A stretch of DNA of 64,000 bases from NCBI RefSeq assembly GCF_019083995.1, contig NZ_JAHRCU010000006.1:62001-126000 (forward strand), given 5' to 3'. A program made the translations under genes and the position numbers. The notes beneath the pieces are model-generated. The model saw only the letters and a list, made by a program, of their open reading frames with translations. It ran no database searches and had not been told where the DNA came from. Below are positions 51,034-60,689 of the stretch, one piece after another (position 1 is the first letter of the stretch; each line of letters begins with the position of its first letter). The DNA is from Roseococcus sp. SDR (GTDB lineage Bacteria > Pseudomonadota > Alphaproteobacteria > Acetobacterales > Acetobacteraceae).

Positions 51034-51261
51034 CTAGACCTTGCCGCGAAGCAGAGCCTGGAGGCTCTCCATCACCACAAGCCGCCGACCGCCAACGCGG
51101 ACCGTCGCCAGAAGGCCGTCCTTGGCGCGGCGTCGGAGCGTCGAGACCGACAATCCGGACAACGCCGCCGCCCGAGGAAGGGTAGCGGTGATGGGCTGCC
51201 CGAGACGGAACTCGTCGCCCGCCTTCCAGGGCAACATCGGGTTCGTGGGGGGATGTGACAT
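51034..51261 (-). CDS. Excisionase/AlpA-like HTH protein
   Basis: 75 aa from ATG 51261 with GGAG about 7 nt upstream. The HTH core ALSGLSVSTLRRRAKDGLLATVRVGGRRLVV matches the pattern of the island protein at 46249-46485 and the MerR-like excisionase family. It probably regulates or assists excision of the second element, though no integrase is present nearby. It lies 60 nt upstream of the replication gene in the same direction. Confidence 0.7.
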   Translation of the reverse strand: MSHPPTNPMLPWKAGDEFRLGQPITATLPRAAALSGLSVSTLRRRAKDGLLATVRVGGRRLVVMESLQALLRGKV

Positions 51262-51410
51262 GGGCTGCTCCGGTTTGACGCACAGGCATGCGAAGCACTC
51301 CCGGGGCCTACCGGGTCGAATGAAAATCAACGACTTTCGTTTAACCCTGTGCCGCCGATTCAACGCTTTGGGCCTGAGGCATCGCCTCGCCAGGCACGAG
51401 AGGGAGAACG

Positions 51411-52442
51411 CTAGCTTTCAGTCTTTAGCTGTCGCAGCCCAAGCGACCTCAGCCGGTCCGCGGCCTCATGAAGCTCTCGCTCGATGTGCTTGAGCCGGGT
51501 ATCGGCGGACCGACGGTACTCAACAGCCCATTCTTGTCTCGCGATGGCGCCCCGCTCATCATTCTCCCGGCGCTTTGCGGGTGTGAGATCCCCAGTCTTC
51601 TGCCACAGGCGAAGGGTGGGTGTATCTATTCCGCATGCATCGAGGACCATGCCTTCGATGCGCTTGCGCCGCTCGCCCATGGTCACCCACATCTCAACGG
51701 ACCCGACGATAAACTGCTCTTCAGACAGACGCAGGTCTGACCTTGCCCCGCGTCTCCAAGTGAAGTCGTCCGACAGGATGCCATCGTCGAGTTTCCTGAG
51801 CCCGCGGCGAAGGCGCTCGGCCAAGCTGTCGGGCCATCCATGCGGTATCTCTCGCAACGCCATCATGACGGCACGGCGAAAGTCCGTCGGGCTTATCGAC
51901 ATCTCGTGCGGCAACGGGCGCTCTCCCGATAGCCACGAGAACCCTTGCAACAAGATGACTCGACCGGCCAAGTGCACCAGATACTCACCGATCCTCTCCG
52001 GCGTGGTGACGCCTCTCAGTCGCAAAGCGCACTCCAAGAGGATGTGGAGCTCAGCGCTGGAAAGGCTCTTCTGTCGCAACTGGGCCTCGGTCGGCACCGA
52101 GGCTTTCCGGCGTCTGGGCGTCTTGCCATCCACTTCGGCGGGATAGCGCGTCGAGAGCAACTCCAGGATGACATCAGCTGGTGTTCCCCCACGGACGGGA
52201 AGCGGAACATCGCTCATCCCGAGAGCTGCATAGACCGTGACGCGCTGTGGCAGCGGGAGTGTGTCGAGGTAGCGGCGCACCTCATCGGGCACAGGCTCGA
52301 CAGCAAGAAACGCGTCGCGCGAGGTGGGCAAGGCTGCGGTCGTCGAAGGCTCGTCCTTGCGTGCCCGCCTTCGGCTGTCCGCTGCCGGCGTGGCGGCGGC
52401 CTTTTGCTGCTTCCCAAGCATCGCTGGTCCCGCATGCTTCAC
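51411..52442 (-). CDS. Large protein of unknown function in second element
   Basis: About 343 aa from a GTG at 52442 (ATG at 52421 is an alternative). Soluble, with a basic disordered N-terminus and a predicted mostly helical body: PVPDEVRRYLDTLPLPQRVTVYAALG, ILLECALRLRGVTTPERIGEYL, and a C-terminal ERRKRIEGMVLDACGIDTPTLRLWQKTG that resembles an HTH. It ends in a charged helix. No family recognised. Its position upstream of the HTH and replication genes suggests a regulator or replication-linked role. Confidence 0.5.
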   Translation of the reverse strand: MKHAGPAMLGKQQKAAATPAADSRRRARKDEPSTTAALPTSRDAFLAVEPVPDEVRRYLDTLPLPQRVTVYAALGMSDVPLPVRGGTPADVILELLSTRYPAEVDGKTPRRRKASVPTEAQLRQKSLSSAELHILLECALRLRGVTTPERIGEYLVHLAGRVILLQGFSWLSGERPLPHEMSISPTDFRRAVMMALREIPHGWPDSLAERLRRGLRKLDDGILSDDFTWRRGARSDLRLSEEQFIVGSVEMWVTMGERRKRIEGMVLDACGIDTPTLRLWQKTGDLTPAKRRENDERGAIARQEWAVEYRRSADTRLKHIERELHEAADRLRSLGLRQLKTES

Positions 52443-53059
52443 GATGAAGCAGCGTGACGCGCCCGGGAAGGAGGATCAACCGACCTTGCGAGCCACCCAT
52501 CTATCAGCCGGCAGCGATACCCATACCGCGGCCGCCGGTCCGTCCATCGGACTTGTACCGTCGCGCAGCGCCGACGCCCCATGAGCAAAAGCGCGTTGAG
52601 CTACTGCCACACGAACGGCTATCGTTGCGACGGCGCCCGGTAAGCCCCCGCCGTTGATGGCGGTGTCCCCCGCGAGAGCGGAGGGTGGTGGTCCGGGTGC
52701 CACCCTAAATCGCCACGGGCTGGGGCAGGCCCCGCGATCGGGTAAGCCTCCCAGCCCCCATGAATCCCGCGCGATGCGGTACCCCCTGCGAAACTGCGGC
52801 TACCGCCTCCGCGAGCACTCGTTCGCAAGCGTCAAGGCTCTGACCCTCGGCAATAACGAGGGGGGTGAGAGCAACAGTTCCGTGCTGGGCGACGATTGCC
52901 TGGGGCACAAAGGTTGACCGGAAGCTGCCAGTGACGAGCCCAATTCGCAGCCCACTCGCAAGGGTATCCGCTGAAAGGACACCCCTGCCCTCTCGGTCTC
53001 GGCAGCGTCTAGACTTGTCTTAACTGGACGCTCGACCAACGCCTCCGCATACTATTCAC
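52443..53059. other. Gene-poor junction between second element and restriction operon
   Basis: About 615 nt with no gene I can support. A 20-codon frame at about 52,580-52,642 (MSKSALSYCHTNGYRCDGAR) is present but unsupported. The region must contain the promoter of the HD-protein/hsd unit at its right end. No att-core copy or long inverted repeat is visible. Confidence 0.4.
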
Positions 53060-53650
53060 ATGAACGACGCACCCTCCCTGACCGCCACCGGCCAATGGGA
53101 TGCCCTCGCCGAGGCCGCGGCGCTTGCCTTCCGCCTTCACGCAGACCAGCGGCGCAAAGGGACCTCGATCCCCTACCTCGCCCACCTCATGGCCGTGTCC
53201 GCCCTCGTGCTGGAGCATGGCGGGGACCAGGACCAGGCCGTGGCCGCCCTTCTTCACGATGCCATCGAGGATTGCGGCGCCGAGCATGAGGCGACCATCG
53301 CCGAGCGTTTCGGCCCCCGGGTCGCCGGCATCGTCCGCGCCTGTACCGACGCCGAGGTCATCCCCAAGCCGCCCTGGCGCGCCCGCAAGGAAGCTTACCT
53401 CGCGCATCTCGACCACACCGGCGCCGACGCGCTTCTGGTCTCGGCGTGCGACAAGCTGCACAACGCCCGCGCCATCGTCGAAGACCTCCGCGAGCATGGC
53501 CCGGCAATGATGTCCCGCTTCAACGCCGGCCGCGACGGCACCCTCTGGTACTACCGCTCCCTCGCCGATGCCTTCACCCGCCTCCTCCCCGGGCGGCTCG
53601 CGGGTGAGCTCTCCCGCGCGGTGGACGAGATGGAACGGCTGGCCGCGTAA
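53060..53650 (+). CDS. HD-domain hydrolase (RelA/SpoT-hydrolase-like, possible small alarmone hydrolase)
   Basis: 196 aa. Metal-binding HD motifs in the order seen in the (p)ppGpp hydrolase domain: AFRLHADQRRKGTSIPYLAHLMAV, AALLHDAIEDCG and SACDKLHNARAIVEDLREHG. No synthetase domain, so at most a hydrolase (MESH1-like/SAH). It lies 83 nt upstream of hsdM in the same direction and may be expressed with the restriction operon. A role in defence, for example nucleotide-signal turnover, is speculative. Confidence 0.75.
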   Translation: MNDAPSLTATGQWDALAEAAALAFRLHADQRRKGTSIPYLAHLMAVSALVLEHGGDQDQAVAALLHDAIEDCGAEHEATIAERFGPRVAGIVRACTDAEVIPKPPWRARKEAYLAHLDHTGADALLVSACDKLHNARAIVEDLREHGPAMMSRFNAGRDGTLWYYRSLADAFTRLLPGRLAGELSRAVDEMERLAA

Positions 53651-53733
53651 CGACCCGCGCGGCCGCGTCACCGGGCTTGAGGCCGCCCCAGGCCCGGCCC
53701 CATCATCGCGGCAACCAAGGATCACGCCCCATC

Positions 53734-55311
53734 ATGCCGGACACCGCCCAAGGCGAGTTGCTGCCCGCCGACGAGCCGAAGAAGCGCGGCCGCAAAGCCG
53801 CCGCCAAACCCGCCCCGCCGCCCGAGAAGCTCGAAGTCACCCTGTTCAAGTCCGCCGACAAGCTGCGCGGCGCGATGGACCCAGCCGAGTACAAGCACGT
53901 CGCCCTCGGGCTGGTCTTCCTTCGCTACATCGACGCCGCCTTCCAGCAGGCCCGCGCCCAGATCACCGCCACGCCCCACGCCGACCCCGAGGATGTGGAG
54001 GAGTACCGCGCGCTCAACGCCTTCTGGGTGCCGCCGGAAGCGCGCTGGTCCACCCTCCAGGCCGCGGCGCGCGAACCCCGCATCGGCGAGGTGGTGGACG
54101 CCGCCATGCGCGCGCTGGAGGATGCGAACCCCGGCACGCTGCGCGGCGCGCTGCCGAAGGACTATGCCCGCCCCGCCCTGCCCAAGGCCGCCCTCGGCCA
54201 GCTGGTGGACCTCTTCACCAACCTGCCGCTGACGGGCGGCAAGGGCGACTTCGACGTGCTGGGCCGCGTGTACGAGTACTTCCTCGGCGGCTTTGCCGGG
54301 AAGGAAGGCAAGCGCGGCGGCGACTTCTACACCCCGCCCAGCGTCGTCCGCCTGATGGTCGAGATCCTCCAGCCGCGCTCGGGCCGCGTGTACGACCCCT
54401 GTTGCGGCACCGGCGGCTTCTTCGTGCAGTCCGAGACCTTCCTCGAAGCCCATCAGGGCCGCGTGGGGGATATCGCCGTCTATGGGCAGGAGCGGAACCA
54501 CACCACCTGGCGCCTGGCGCGGATGAACCTCGCCATCCGCGGCATCAGCGCGGAGATCGCCTGGAACGAGGGCGGCACGCTGGCGCGCGACGCCCTGCCC
54601 GATTTGCGCGCCGACACGGTGCTGGCCAACCCGCCCTTCAACATCAGCGACTGGGACGGCGCGGCGCTCGCCACCGATCCGCGCTGGCGCTTCGGCACGC
54701 CGCCGGTGGGGAACGCCAATTACGCCTGGCTCCAGCATTGCTGGCACCACCTCGCCCCCAATGGCCGGGCCGGCGTGGTGCTGGCCAATGGCTCGCTCTC
54801 TTCGAGCCAGGGCGGGGAGGATGCGATCCGCCGCGCGATGGTGGAGGCCGGCGTGGTGGAGGGCATCGTCGCCCTGCCCGCCCAGATGTTCTATGGCACC
54901 GGCATCCCGGCCTGCCTCTGGTTCCTGCGCCGCGCGCCGGATGCGCGGCGGCAGGTGCTCTTCGTGGATGCCCGCAATCTTGGCTTCATGGAGACCAGCA
55001 CCTTTCGTACCTTCACCGCGGAAGAAATCGCTCGCGTGGCGGAAACCTTCACGGCGTGGCGGCAGGGTGAGGGATACACGGATGTCCCGGGCTTCTGCGC
55101 GTCTGTGGATGGCGAGACGATCCAGCAACACGGCTTCGTGCTGACTCCTGGGCGGTATGTCGGCTCGGCAACAACGACTGAGGAAGGGTTGCCCTTTTCG
55201 CAGCACTTTGCCGACCTTACCTCGCAACTCGACCGTCAGTTTGCGGATAGCAGGCGCCTAGAGGCGCTCATCCGCGCGAGCCTCTCCGCCATCGCCCATG
55301 ACCGCGGGTAA
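53734..55311 (+). CDS. hsdM: Type I restriction-modification methyltransferase subunit
   Basis: 525 aa N6-adenine methylase of a type I RM complex. N-terminal helical HsdM domain (LFKSADKLRGAMDPAEYKHVALGLVFLRYID), SAM motif YDPCCGTGGFF (D at about 221) and catalytic NPPFNISDW (about 299). GGDFYTPPSVVRLMVEIL is a family signature. Start ATG 53734; the frame upstream has no similarity. It overlaps hsdS by 14 nt. The KKRGRKAAAK near the N-terminus is a basic extension. Confidence 0.95.
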   Translation: MPDTAQGELLPADEPKKRGRKAAAKPAPPPEKLEVTLFKSADKLRGAMDPAEYKHVALGLVFLRYIDAAFQQARAQITATPHADPEDVEEYRALNAFWVPPEARWSTLQAAAREPRIGEVVDAAMRALEDANPGTLRGALPKDYARPALPKAALGQLVDLFTNLPLTGGKGDFDVLGRVYEYFLGGFAGKEGKRGGDFYTPPSVVRLMVEILQPRSGRVYDPCCGTGGFFVQSETFLEAHQGRVGDIAVYGQERNHTTWRLARMNLAIRGISAEIAWNEGGTLARDALPDLRADTVLANPPFNISDWDGAALATDPRWRFGTPPVGNANYAWLQHCWHHLAPNGRAGVVLANGSLSSSQGGEDAIRRAMVEAGVVEGIVALPAQMFYGTGIPACLWFLRRAPDARRQVLFVDARNLGFMETSTFRTFTAEEIARVAETFTAWRQGEGYTDVPGFCASVDGETIQQHGFVLTPGRYVGSATTTEEGLPFSQHFADLTSQLDRQFADSRRLEALIRASLSAIAHDRG

Positions 55312-56545
55312 GTGGCGCCGAACGACGCTGGGGGACTTTGTTCGGCTCCAGCGAGGACACGATCTGCCGGCCGATGCGCGTCGGCCAGGCACTATCCCTG
55401 TATTTGGTTCCGCCGGCCCGAATGGATGTCATGATACAGCTCTCGCCAAGGGGCCGGGCGTTGCGATCGGCCGCAGCGGAGTAGGGTCGGCGGGAGTCGT
55501 ATCCTTTTCGCCGACTGACTTCTGGCCTCACAACACGGTTCTCTATGTGACCGATTTCCTCGGGAACAATGAGAGGTTCGCTTACTACTTGTTGAGGACC
55601 CTTGATCTCCGTCGTTTCGACTCTGGCAGCGCCCAGGCATCCATCAATCGAAACTTCCTCTATCCCATCCCCATAGAGGTCCCCGGCAGAGAGGAGCAGG
55701 ATCGCATCGCGACCCTCCTCGGCGCTCTGGACGACAAGATCGCCCTCCATGCGAAGATGAACGCGACGCTGGAGGCGATGGCGCGGGCGGTGTTCGAGGA
55801 CTGGTTCATCCGCTTCGGCCCGGTGCGCACCAAGGCCGAAGGCCGCGCCCCGCCCGGCCTCGCCCCCGACCTCGCCGCCCTCTTCCCCGACCGCCTCACC
55901 GAAACGGCGGATGGCGAGGTGCCGGGAGGGTGGCGCTGTTCCACGGTTGGGGAGGAGGTCGAATGCGTGGGCGGGTCCACGCCTTCCACCGATGCCGCGC
56001 ATCTGTGGCACCCCGGGGAACACGCTTGGACCACACCGAAGGATCTCGCGCAGCGCCCCGAGCCCTTCCTTCTCACCACCAGCCGCAAGATCAGCGCGGC
56101 CGGCCTGGCGGGTATCTCCTCGGGCCTCCTCCCTGTCGGCAGCGTGCTGTTGTCTTCGCGCGCCCCCATCGGATACCGAGCCATCACCGCCATCCCCGTG
56201 GCCATCAACCAGGGCTACATCGGCTTGCGTTGCACCAGCGCGATTGGGCCAGAGTTCGTCTATCTCTGGCTCGGCGCCAACATGGATGGCATCCACGCCC
56301 GCGCGAACGGGTCCACATTCATGGAGATCAGCAAGGCGAGCTTCCGCCCCATCCCGATGCTCGTTCCTCCCCAAGGAATCATGGAAGGCTTCGTCTCTCT
56401 GGTGCGGCCCATGTTTGACCGCATCCGCACCAACCAGGAAGAAACCCGGACCCTCACCGAGCTCCGCGACCTGCTGCTCCCCCGCCTCATCTCCGGCCAA
56501 CTTCGCCTACGGGGGGCCGAACATGCCCTGGAGGCCGTGCTGTGA
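55298..56545 (+). CDS. hsdS: Type I restriction-modification specificity subunit
   Basis: 415 aa with two target-recognition domains. TRD1 (about 1-140), then the central conserved helix EEQDRIATLLGALDDKIALH to FEDWFIRFGP, TRD2 (about 205-375) and the distal conserved helix QEETRTLTELRDLLLPRLISGQL. This two-half structure defines a bipartite DNA target. TRD1 DNA is visibly less GC-rich than the flanking conserved parts, suggesting exchange. Overlaps hsdM upstream and rhuM downstream. Confidence 0.94.
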   Translation: MTAGKWRRTTLGDFVRLQRGHDLPADARRPGTIPVFGSAGPNGCHDTALAKGPGVAIGRSGVGSAGVVSFSPTDFWPHNTVLYVTDFLGNNERFAYYLLRTLDLRRFDSGSAQASINRNFLYPIPIEVPGREEQDRIATLLGALDDKIALHAKMNATLEAMARAVFEDWFIRFGPVRTKAEGRAPPGLAPDLAALFPDRLTETADGEVPGGWRCSTVGEEVECVGGSTPSTDAAHLWHPGEHAWTTPKDLAQRPEPFLLTTSRKISAAGLAGISSGLLPVGSVLLSSRAPIGYRAITAIPVAINQGYIGLRCTSAIGPEFVYLWLGANMDGIHARANGSTFMEISKASFRPIPMLVPPQGIMEGFVSLVRPMFDRIRTNQEETRTLTELRDLLLPRLISGQLRLRGAEHALEAVL

Positions 56546-57573
56546 CCGACGCCCAAGGCGAACTCATCCTGTACCGGACGGAAGATGGGGCAACGGCCAT
56601 CCATCTTCGCGCGGTGGATGGCACGGTCTGGCTCACCCAAGCCGAGATCGCCACGCTCTTCGACACCACCCCCCAGAACATCACCCTCCATATCCGCAAC
56701 ATCGGCCTGGAGGGGGAATTGGACCCGGCGGCAACTTGTAAGGAACTCTTACAAGTTCGCGTCGAGGGTGGGCGCGAGGTGCGCCGTGCCATGCGGCTCT
56801 ATGCCCTCCCGATGATCCTGGCCATTGGCTATCGCGTACGTAGCCCGCGCGGCACCGAATTCCGCCAATGGGCGACGACGACACTGGCCGAGTATCTCCG
56901 CAAGGGCTTCGTGATGGACGATGCCCGGCTGAAGGAACCCGGCGGCCTCGACTATTTCGATGAACTGCTTGCCCGCATCCGGGACATCCGCGCGTCGGAA
57001 AAGCGATTCTACCAGAAGGTACGCGACCTCTTCGCGGCCACCAGCGCCGACTACGATGGCAGTACGGCGACGGCAAAGACCTTCTTCGCGACCATCCAGA
57101 ACAAGCTGGTCTTCGCCGTCACCGGCCGCACCGCGGCCGAGTTGATCCTGGACCGCGCCGACCCCTCCAAGCCCAACATGGCCCTCACCAGCCATGCTGG
57201 CGCCAGGGTCCGAAAGGCGGACGTTACCGTCTCGAAGAACTACCTCGCGGCCGATGAGCTGACACAGCTGAACCGCCTCACGACGATGTTCCTGGACTTC
57301 GCCGAAGAGCGGGCCAGCCGCCGCCAGGTCACCCACATGGCGGACTGGATCAAACAGACGGACCGCTTTCTCACCTTCAATGAGCGGGAGGTGCTACAAG
57401 GCCCAGGGCGGGTCTCGCATGAGCGGATGGAAGCCATCGTTCACGAGCGCTTCGCCCAGTTCGATGAGGCTCGCCGCAAGGAAGAGGCCGCCCAGGCGGA
57501 AGCCGAAGCCATCGAGGAGATCGGCCGCATCGCCCAGCAGGGACGTGGCCGACGCCGCAAGGCCGACCCGTGA
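56542..57573 (+). CDS. rhuM: RhuM-family protein inserted in hsd operon
   Basis: 343 aa of the RhuM (virulence-associated) family. HTH-like VWLTQAEIATLFDTTPQNITLHIRNI, then YALPMILAIGYRVRSPRGTEFRQWAT, EYLRKGFVMDD and FYQKVRDLFAATSADYD. The function is unknown; it often occurs within or beside type I RM loci. GTG 56542 overlaps the hsdS stop and its own stop overlaps hsdR (GTGA both times), so it is an integral, translationally coupled part of the operon. Possible regulator or anti-restriction/toxin-like partner. Confidence 0.92.
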   Translation: MTDAQGELILYRTEDGATAIHLRAVDGTVWLTQAEIATLFDTTPQNITLHIRNIGLEGELDPAATCKELLQVRVEGGREVRRAMRLYALPMILAIGYRVRSPRGTEFRQWATTTLAEYLRKGFVMDDARLKEPGGLDYFDELLARIRDIRASEKRFYQKVRDLFAATSADYDGSTATAKTFFATIQNKLVFAVTGRTAAELILDRADPSKPNMALTSHAGARVRKADVTVSKNYLAADELTQLNRLTTMFLDFAEERASRRQVTHMADWIKQTDRFLTFNEREVLQGPGRVSHERMEAIVHERFAQFDEARRKEEAAQAEAEAIEEIGRIAQQGRGRRRKADP

Positions 57574-60500
57574 GCATCAGCGAGGCGGAACTGGAAGCCG
57601 GGCTGCTTGGCCTCCTCTGGGAGCAAGGCATCCCGCACCTCCCCGGTTCGGCCACCGCGCCGGATGCGCCCCTCGCCCTCCGGGCCGCCTGGCATGAGGC
57701 GGTGTTGCGCCCCCGCCTCCTCGCCGCCATCGCCCGCCTCAACCCGCATCTGCCGCCCCTCGCCCAGCGGGAAGCCGCCCAGCGCATCACCGATATCGTC
57801 TTCGCCGGGGACTTGCCGGCCGAGAACCGCCGCATTCATGAGGCCCTGGTCAATGGCCTGACCCTGGAATGGGAGGAAGGCGGCGAGGCTCGCGCCGGCC
57901 AGGTGCAGCTGGTGGATTGGGGCGATGCCGGGGCGGCGGTGAATGACTGGCTCGCCGTCAGCCAGTTCGAGATCGTGGGCCAGGAAGCCCGGCGCGCCGA
58001 TGTGGTCCTGTTCCTCAACGGCATGCCGGTGGTGCTGGTCGAGCTGAAGTCCCCCTCGGCCGCCAATGCCGGCCTCACCGAAGCCTTCCAGCAGATCGAG
58101 ACCTATCGCGCCCAGGTGCCGGAGCTGTTCCGCTGCCACGCCTTCTCGGTCATCTCGGATGGCTTCACGGCGCGCTATGGCAGCATGACGGCGGGGCTGG
58201 ACCGCTTCCAACGCTGGCCGACGCTGGACGGCTCCACCCTGCCCAAGGGCGCCGCGAAAGAGGGGCTAGAGACGCTGGCCCGCGGCCTGTTGCGCCCCGA
58301 GGTGATGCTGCCGCTCATCCGCCGCTTCACCGTCTATGAGGCGGCGCGGCATGGGCTCATCAAGAAGGTGGCGTCCTACCGGCAGTTCTACGCGGGGCTG
58401 AAGGGGCGCGAGCAGGTGGCGCGCGCCGCGGCGGGCGATGGCCGCGCCGGCGTGGTGTGGCACACCACCGGCAGCGGCAAGTCCCTGCTGATGGCCTTCC
58501 TCGCCGGGCTTTGCATCCATGACCCGAGGCTGGCCAACCCGACCGTGCTGGTGCTGACGGACCGCGCGGACCTCGACGAGCAGCTCTGGTCCACCTTCGC
58601 GCAATCCTCCGCGCTTCTCGGCGGGCAGGCGCCGGAACGTGCGGAAACCCGGGCCGAGTTGCGCCGCCTCCTCTCGCGCCAGGCGGGCGGCGTGGTCTTC
58701 AGCACCATGCAGAAATTCGCCCCCGAGCCGGGCGAGGACCGCTTCCCGCAGTTGAGCGACCGCCGGAACATCGTGGTGCTGGTGGATGAGGCGCACCGCA
58801 CCCAATACGGCTTCGCCGCCCGCGTCACCGCGAAGGGCGAGGTGGTGTACGGCTACGCCCACCATCTTCGGCAGGCCCTGCCCCACGCCGCCTTCGTCGG
58901 CTTCACCGGCACGCCGGTTTCCATGGGCGCGCGCGACACGGTGGAGGTCTTCGGCGAGGTCTTCGACAGCTACAACATCGCCGCCGCCATCGAGGATGGC
59001 GCCACGGTGCCGATCTACTACGAAGCCCGCGTCGCGCGGCTGGCGCTGGACGAGGCATCGCAAGAGAAGCTCGACGCCGGCTACGCGGAAATCACCGAAG
59101 ACACGGAGGAAAGCGAGGCCGAGGCCGCCAAGCGCCGCTGGTCCCGCATGGAGGCCCTGGTCGGTGCCGACCGGCGGCTGGACCGCCTCGCCGAGGACTT
59201 GCTGGCGCATCTGGACGAGCGGCTCGCCGGGCAGGACGGCAAGGCCATGATGGTGTGCATGAGCCGGCGCATCTGCGTGGACCTGCACGCGCGCATCGCC
59301 CGACTTCGGCCTGATTGGGTGACGGGGGATGACGCGACGGGCGCCGTGAAGGTGGTGATGACCGGCAGCGCGGCGGACCCGCTGGACTTCCAGCCCCATA
59401 TCCGCCCGCGCCGCCGCCTGGAGGAGTTGGCCGAGCGTGTCCGGAACCCGGCCGACCCGCTGAAGCTCGTCATCGTGCAGAGCATGTGGCTCACCGGCTT
59501 TGACGCGCCGCCGCTGCACACGCTGTACATCGACAAGCCGATGCGCGGGCACACCCTGATCCAGGCCATCGCGCGGGTGAACCGCGTCTTTGGCAGCAAG
59601 CCGGGCGGCCTGGTGGTGGACTATATCGGCCTCGCGGCCGACCTGAAGGCGGCCCTCTCCCATTATGCCGAGGGCGACCGCCAGCACGCCGGGCTGGACC
59701 GCAGCGAGGCGGTGGCGGCCTTCCTGGAGCGGCTCGACGTGCTGCGGGCCATGTTCCACGGCTTCGACATCAGCGCCTTCTTCACCGCGCCCAGCGGCAT
59801 GGCCCGGCTGGCGGTGCTGGCCTCGGCCGTGGACTTCGTGTTGCGGCTGGAGGGCGAAGGCGAGGACCGGCTGGCGGCCGGGCGGCGGCGCTTCCTGGAT
59901 GCGGTGGCGGGGCTGGTCGCGGCGTTCCGGCTTTCCGTCACCAGCGCGGAAGCCCAGGCCGCGAAGGAGGAAGTCGCCTTCTTCGTCTCCACGCGCACCG
60001 CGCTGTTGAAGATCATCGAGGCGCCCTCGCGCCAGGGGCGTGGCGCCGAGGATATGGACCTCGCGCTGCGCCAGCTCGTGAACGGGGCGGTGGCCTCGAC
60101 CGAGGTGATGGACATCCTGGCGGCTTCTGGCGTCGGCAAGACGGATATCTCCGTCCTGTCCGAGGAGTTCCTCTTGGGCCTTCGCGGCATCGAGCGCCAG
60201 GACCTCGCGGCCGAGGCATTGCGGAAGCTGTTGAACGACGAGATCGCGGCGCGGACGCGGACGAACATCGTCCAGCAGCGCAGCTTCAGCGCCCGCCTGG
60301 TGGAGGCGATGACGCGCTACCACAACCGGGCGGTGGATGCGGTGCAGGTCATCGAGGAGCTGATCGCCATCGCCCGCGCCCTTCGGGAACAGCCCGAGGA
60401 CGGCCTGAGCCGGCAGGAAGCGGCCTTCTATGACGCGCTCGCCGAGAACGAGAGCGCCGCCGAGGTCATGAAGAACGAGGACCTTCGGGTGCTGGCGGCC

Positions 60501-60689
60501 GAGCTGGTGCGGGCGGTGCGGGCGAATGCAAGGGTGGACTGGTGGAAGCGCGACGACGCCCGCGCGGCCATCCGCGTGCAGGTGAAGCGGCTTCTCCGCA
60601 AGTACGGCTACCCGCCCGACCTCCAGGACGCGGCGGTTCGGCAGGTGGTGAAACAGGCCGAGCTGCTGGCCGCTGAGATGGCGAGGTAG
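57570..60689 (+). CDS. hsdR: Type I restriction endonuclease/translocase subunit
   Basis: 1039 aa. N-terminal PD-(D/E)xK nuclease with DVVLFLNGMPVVLVELKSP (ExK at about 155), superfamily 2 motor with Walker A WHTTGSGKSLLM (about 299-306), DEAH VVLVDEAHRTQYG (about 405), FTGTPVSMG, and the C-terminal motor half MWLTGFDAPPLHTLYIDKPM plus AIARVNRVFGSK. The C-terminal helical domain contacts HsdM. Full length, GTG start coupled to rhuM. Cuts DNA not protected by HsdMS. Confidence 0.95.
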   Translation: MSISEAELEAGLLGLLWEQGIPHLPGSATAPDAPLALRAAWHEAVLRPRLLAAIARLNPHLPPLAQREAAQRITDIVFAGDLPAENRRIHEALVNGLTLEWEEGGEARAGQVQLVDWGDAGAAVNDWLAVSQFEIVGQEARRADVVLFLNGMPVVLVELKSPSAANAGLTEAFQQIETYRAQVPELFRCHAFSVISDGFTARYGSMTAGLDRFQRWPTLDGSTLPKGAAKEGLETLARGLLRPEVMLPLIRRFTVYEAARHGLIKKVASYRQFYAGLKGREQVARAAAGDGRAGVVWHTTGSGKSLLMAFLAGLCIHDPRLANPTVLVLTDRADLDEQLWSTFAQSSALLGGQAPERAETRAELRRLLSRQAGGVVFSTMQKFAPEPGEDRFPQLSDRRNIVVLVDEAHRTQYGFAARVTAKGEVVYGYAHHLRQALPHAAFVGFTGTPVSMGARDTVEVFGEVFDSYNIAAAIEDGATVPIYYEARVARLALDEASQEKLDAGYAEITEDTEESEAEAAKRRWSRMEALVGADRRLDRLAEDLLAHLDERLAGQDGKAMMVCMSRRICVDLHARIARLRPDWVTGDDATGAVKVVMTGSAADPLDFQPHIRPRRRLEELAERVRNPADPLKLVIVQSMWLTGFDAPPLHTLYIDKPMRGHTLIQAIARVNRVFGSKPGGLVVDYIGLAADLKAALSHYAEGDRQHAGLDRSEAVAAFLERLDVLRAMFHGFDISAFFTAPSGMARLAVLASAVDFVLRLEGEGEDRLAAGRRRFLDAVAGLVAAFRLSVTSAEAQAAKEEVAFFVSTRTALLKIIEAPSRQGRGAEDMDLALRQLVNGAVASTEVMDILAASGVGKTDISVLSEEFLLGLRGIERQDLAAEALRKLLNDEIAARTRTNIVQQRSFSARLVEAMTRYHNRAVDAVQVIEELIAIARALREQPEDGLSRQEAAFYDALAENESAAEVMKNEDLRVLAAELVRAVRANARVDWWKRDDARAAIRVQVKRLLRKYGYPPDLQDAAVRQVVKQAELLAAEMAR

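Noticed and set aside
52654-52917. An 87-codon plus-strand open frame and overlapping minus-strand frames before the HD gene
   Set aside because: No ribosome site, no family features, composition of random GC-rich sequence.
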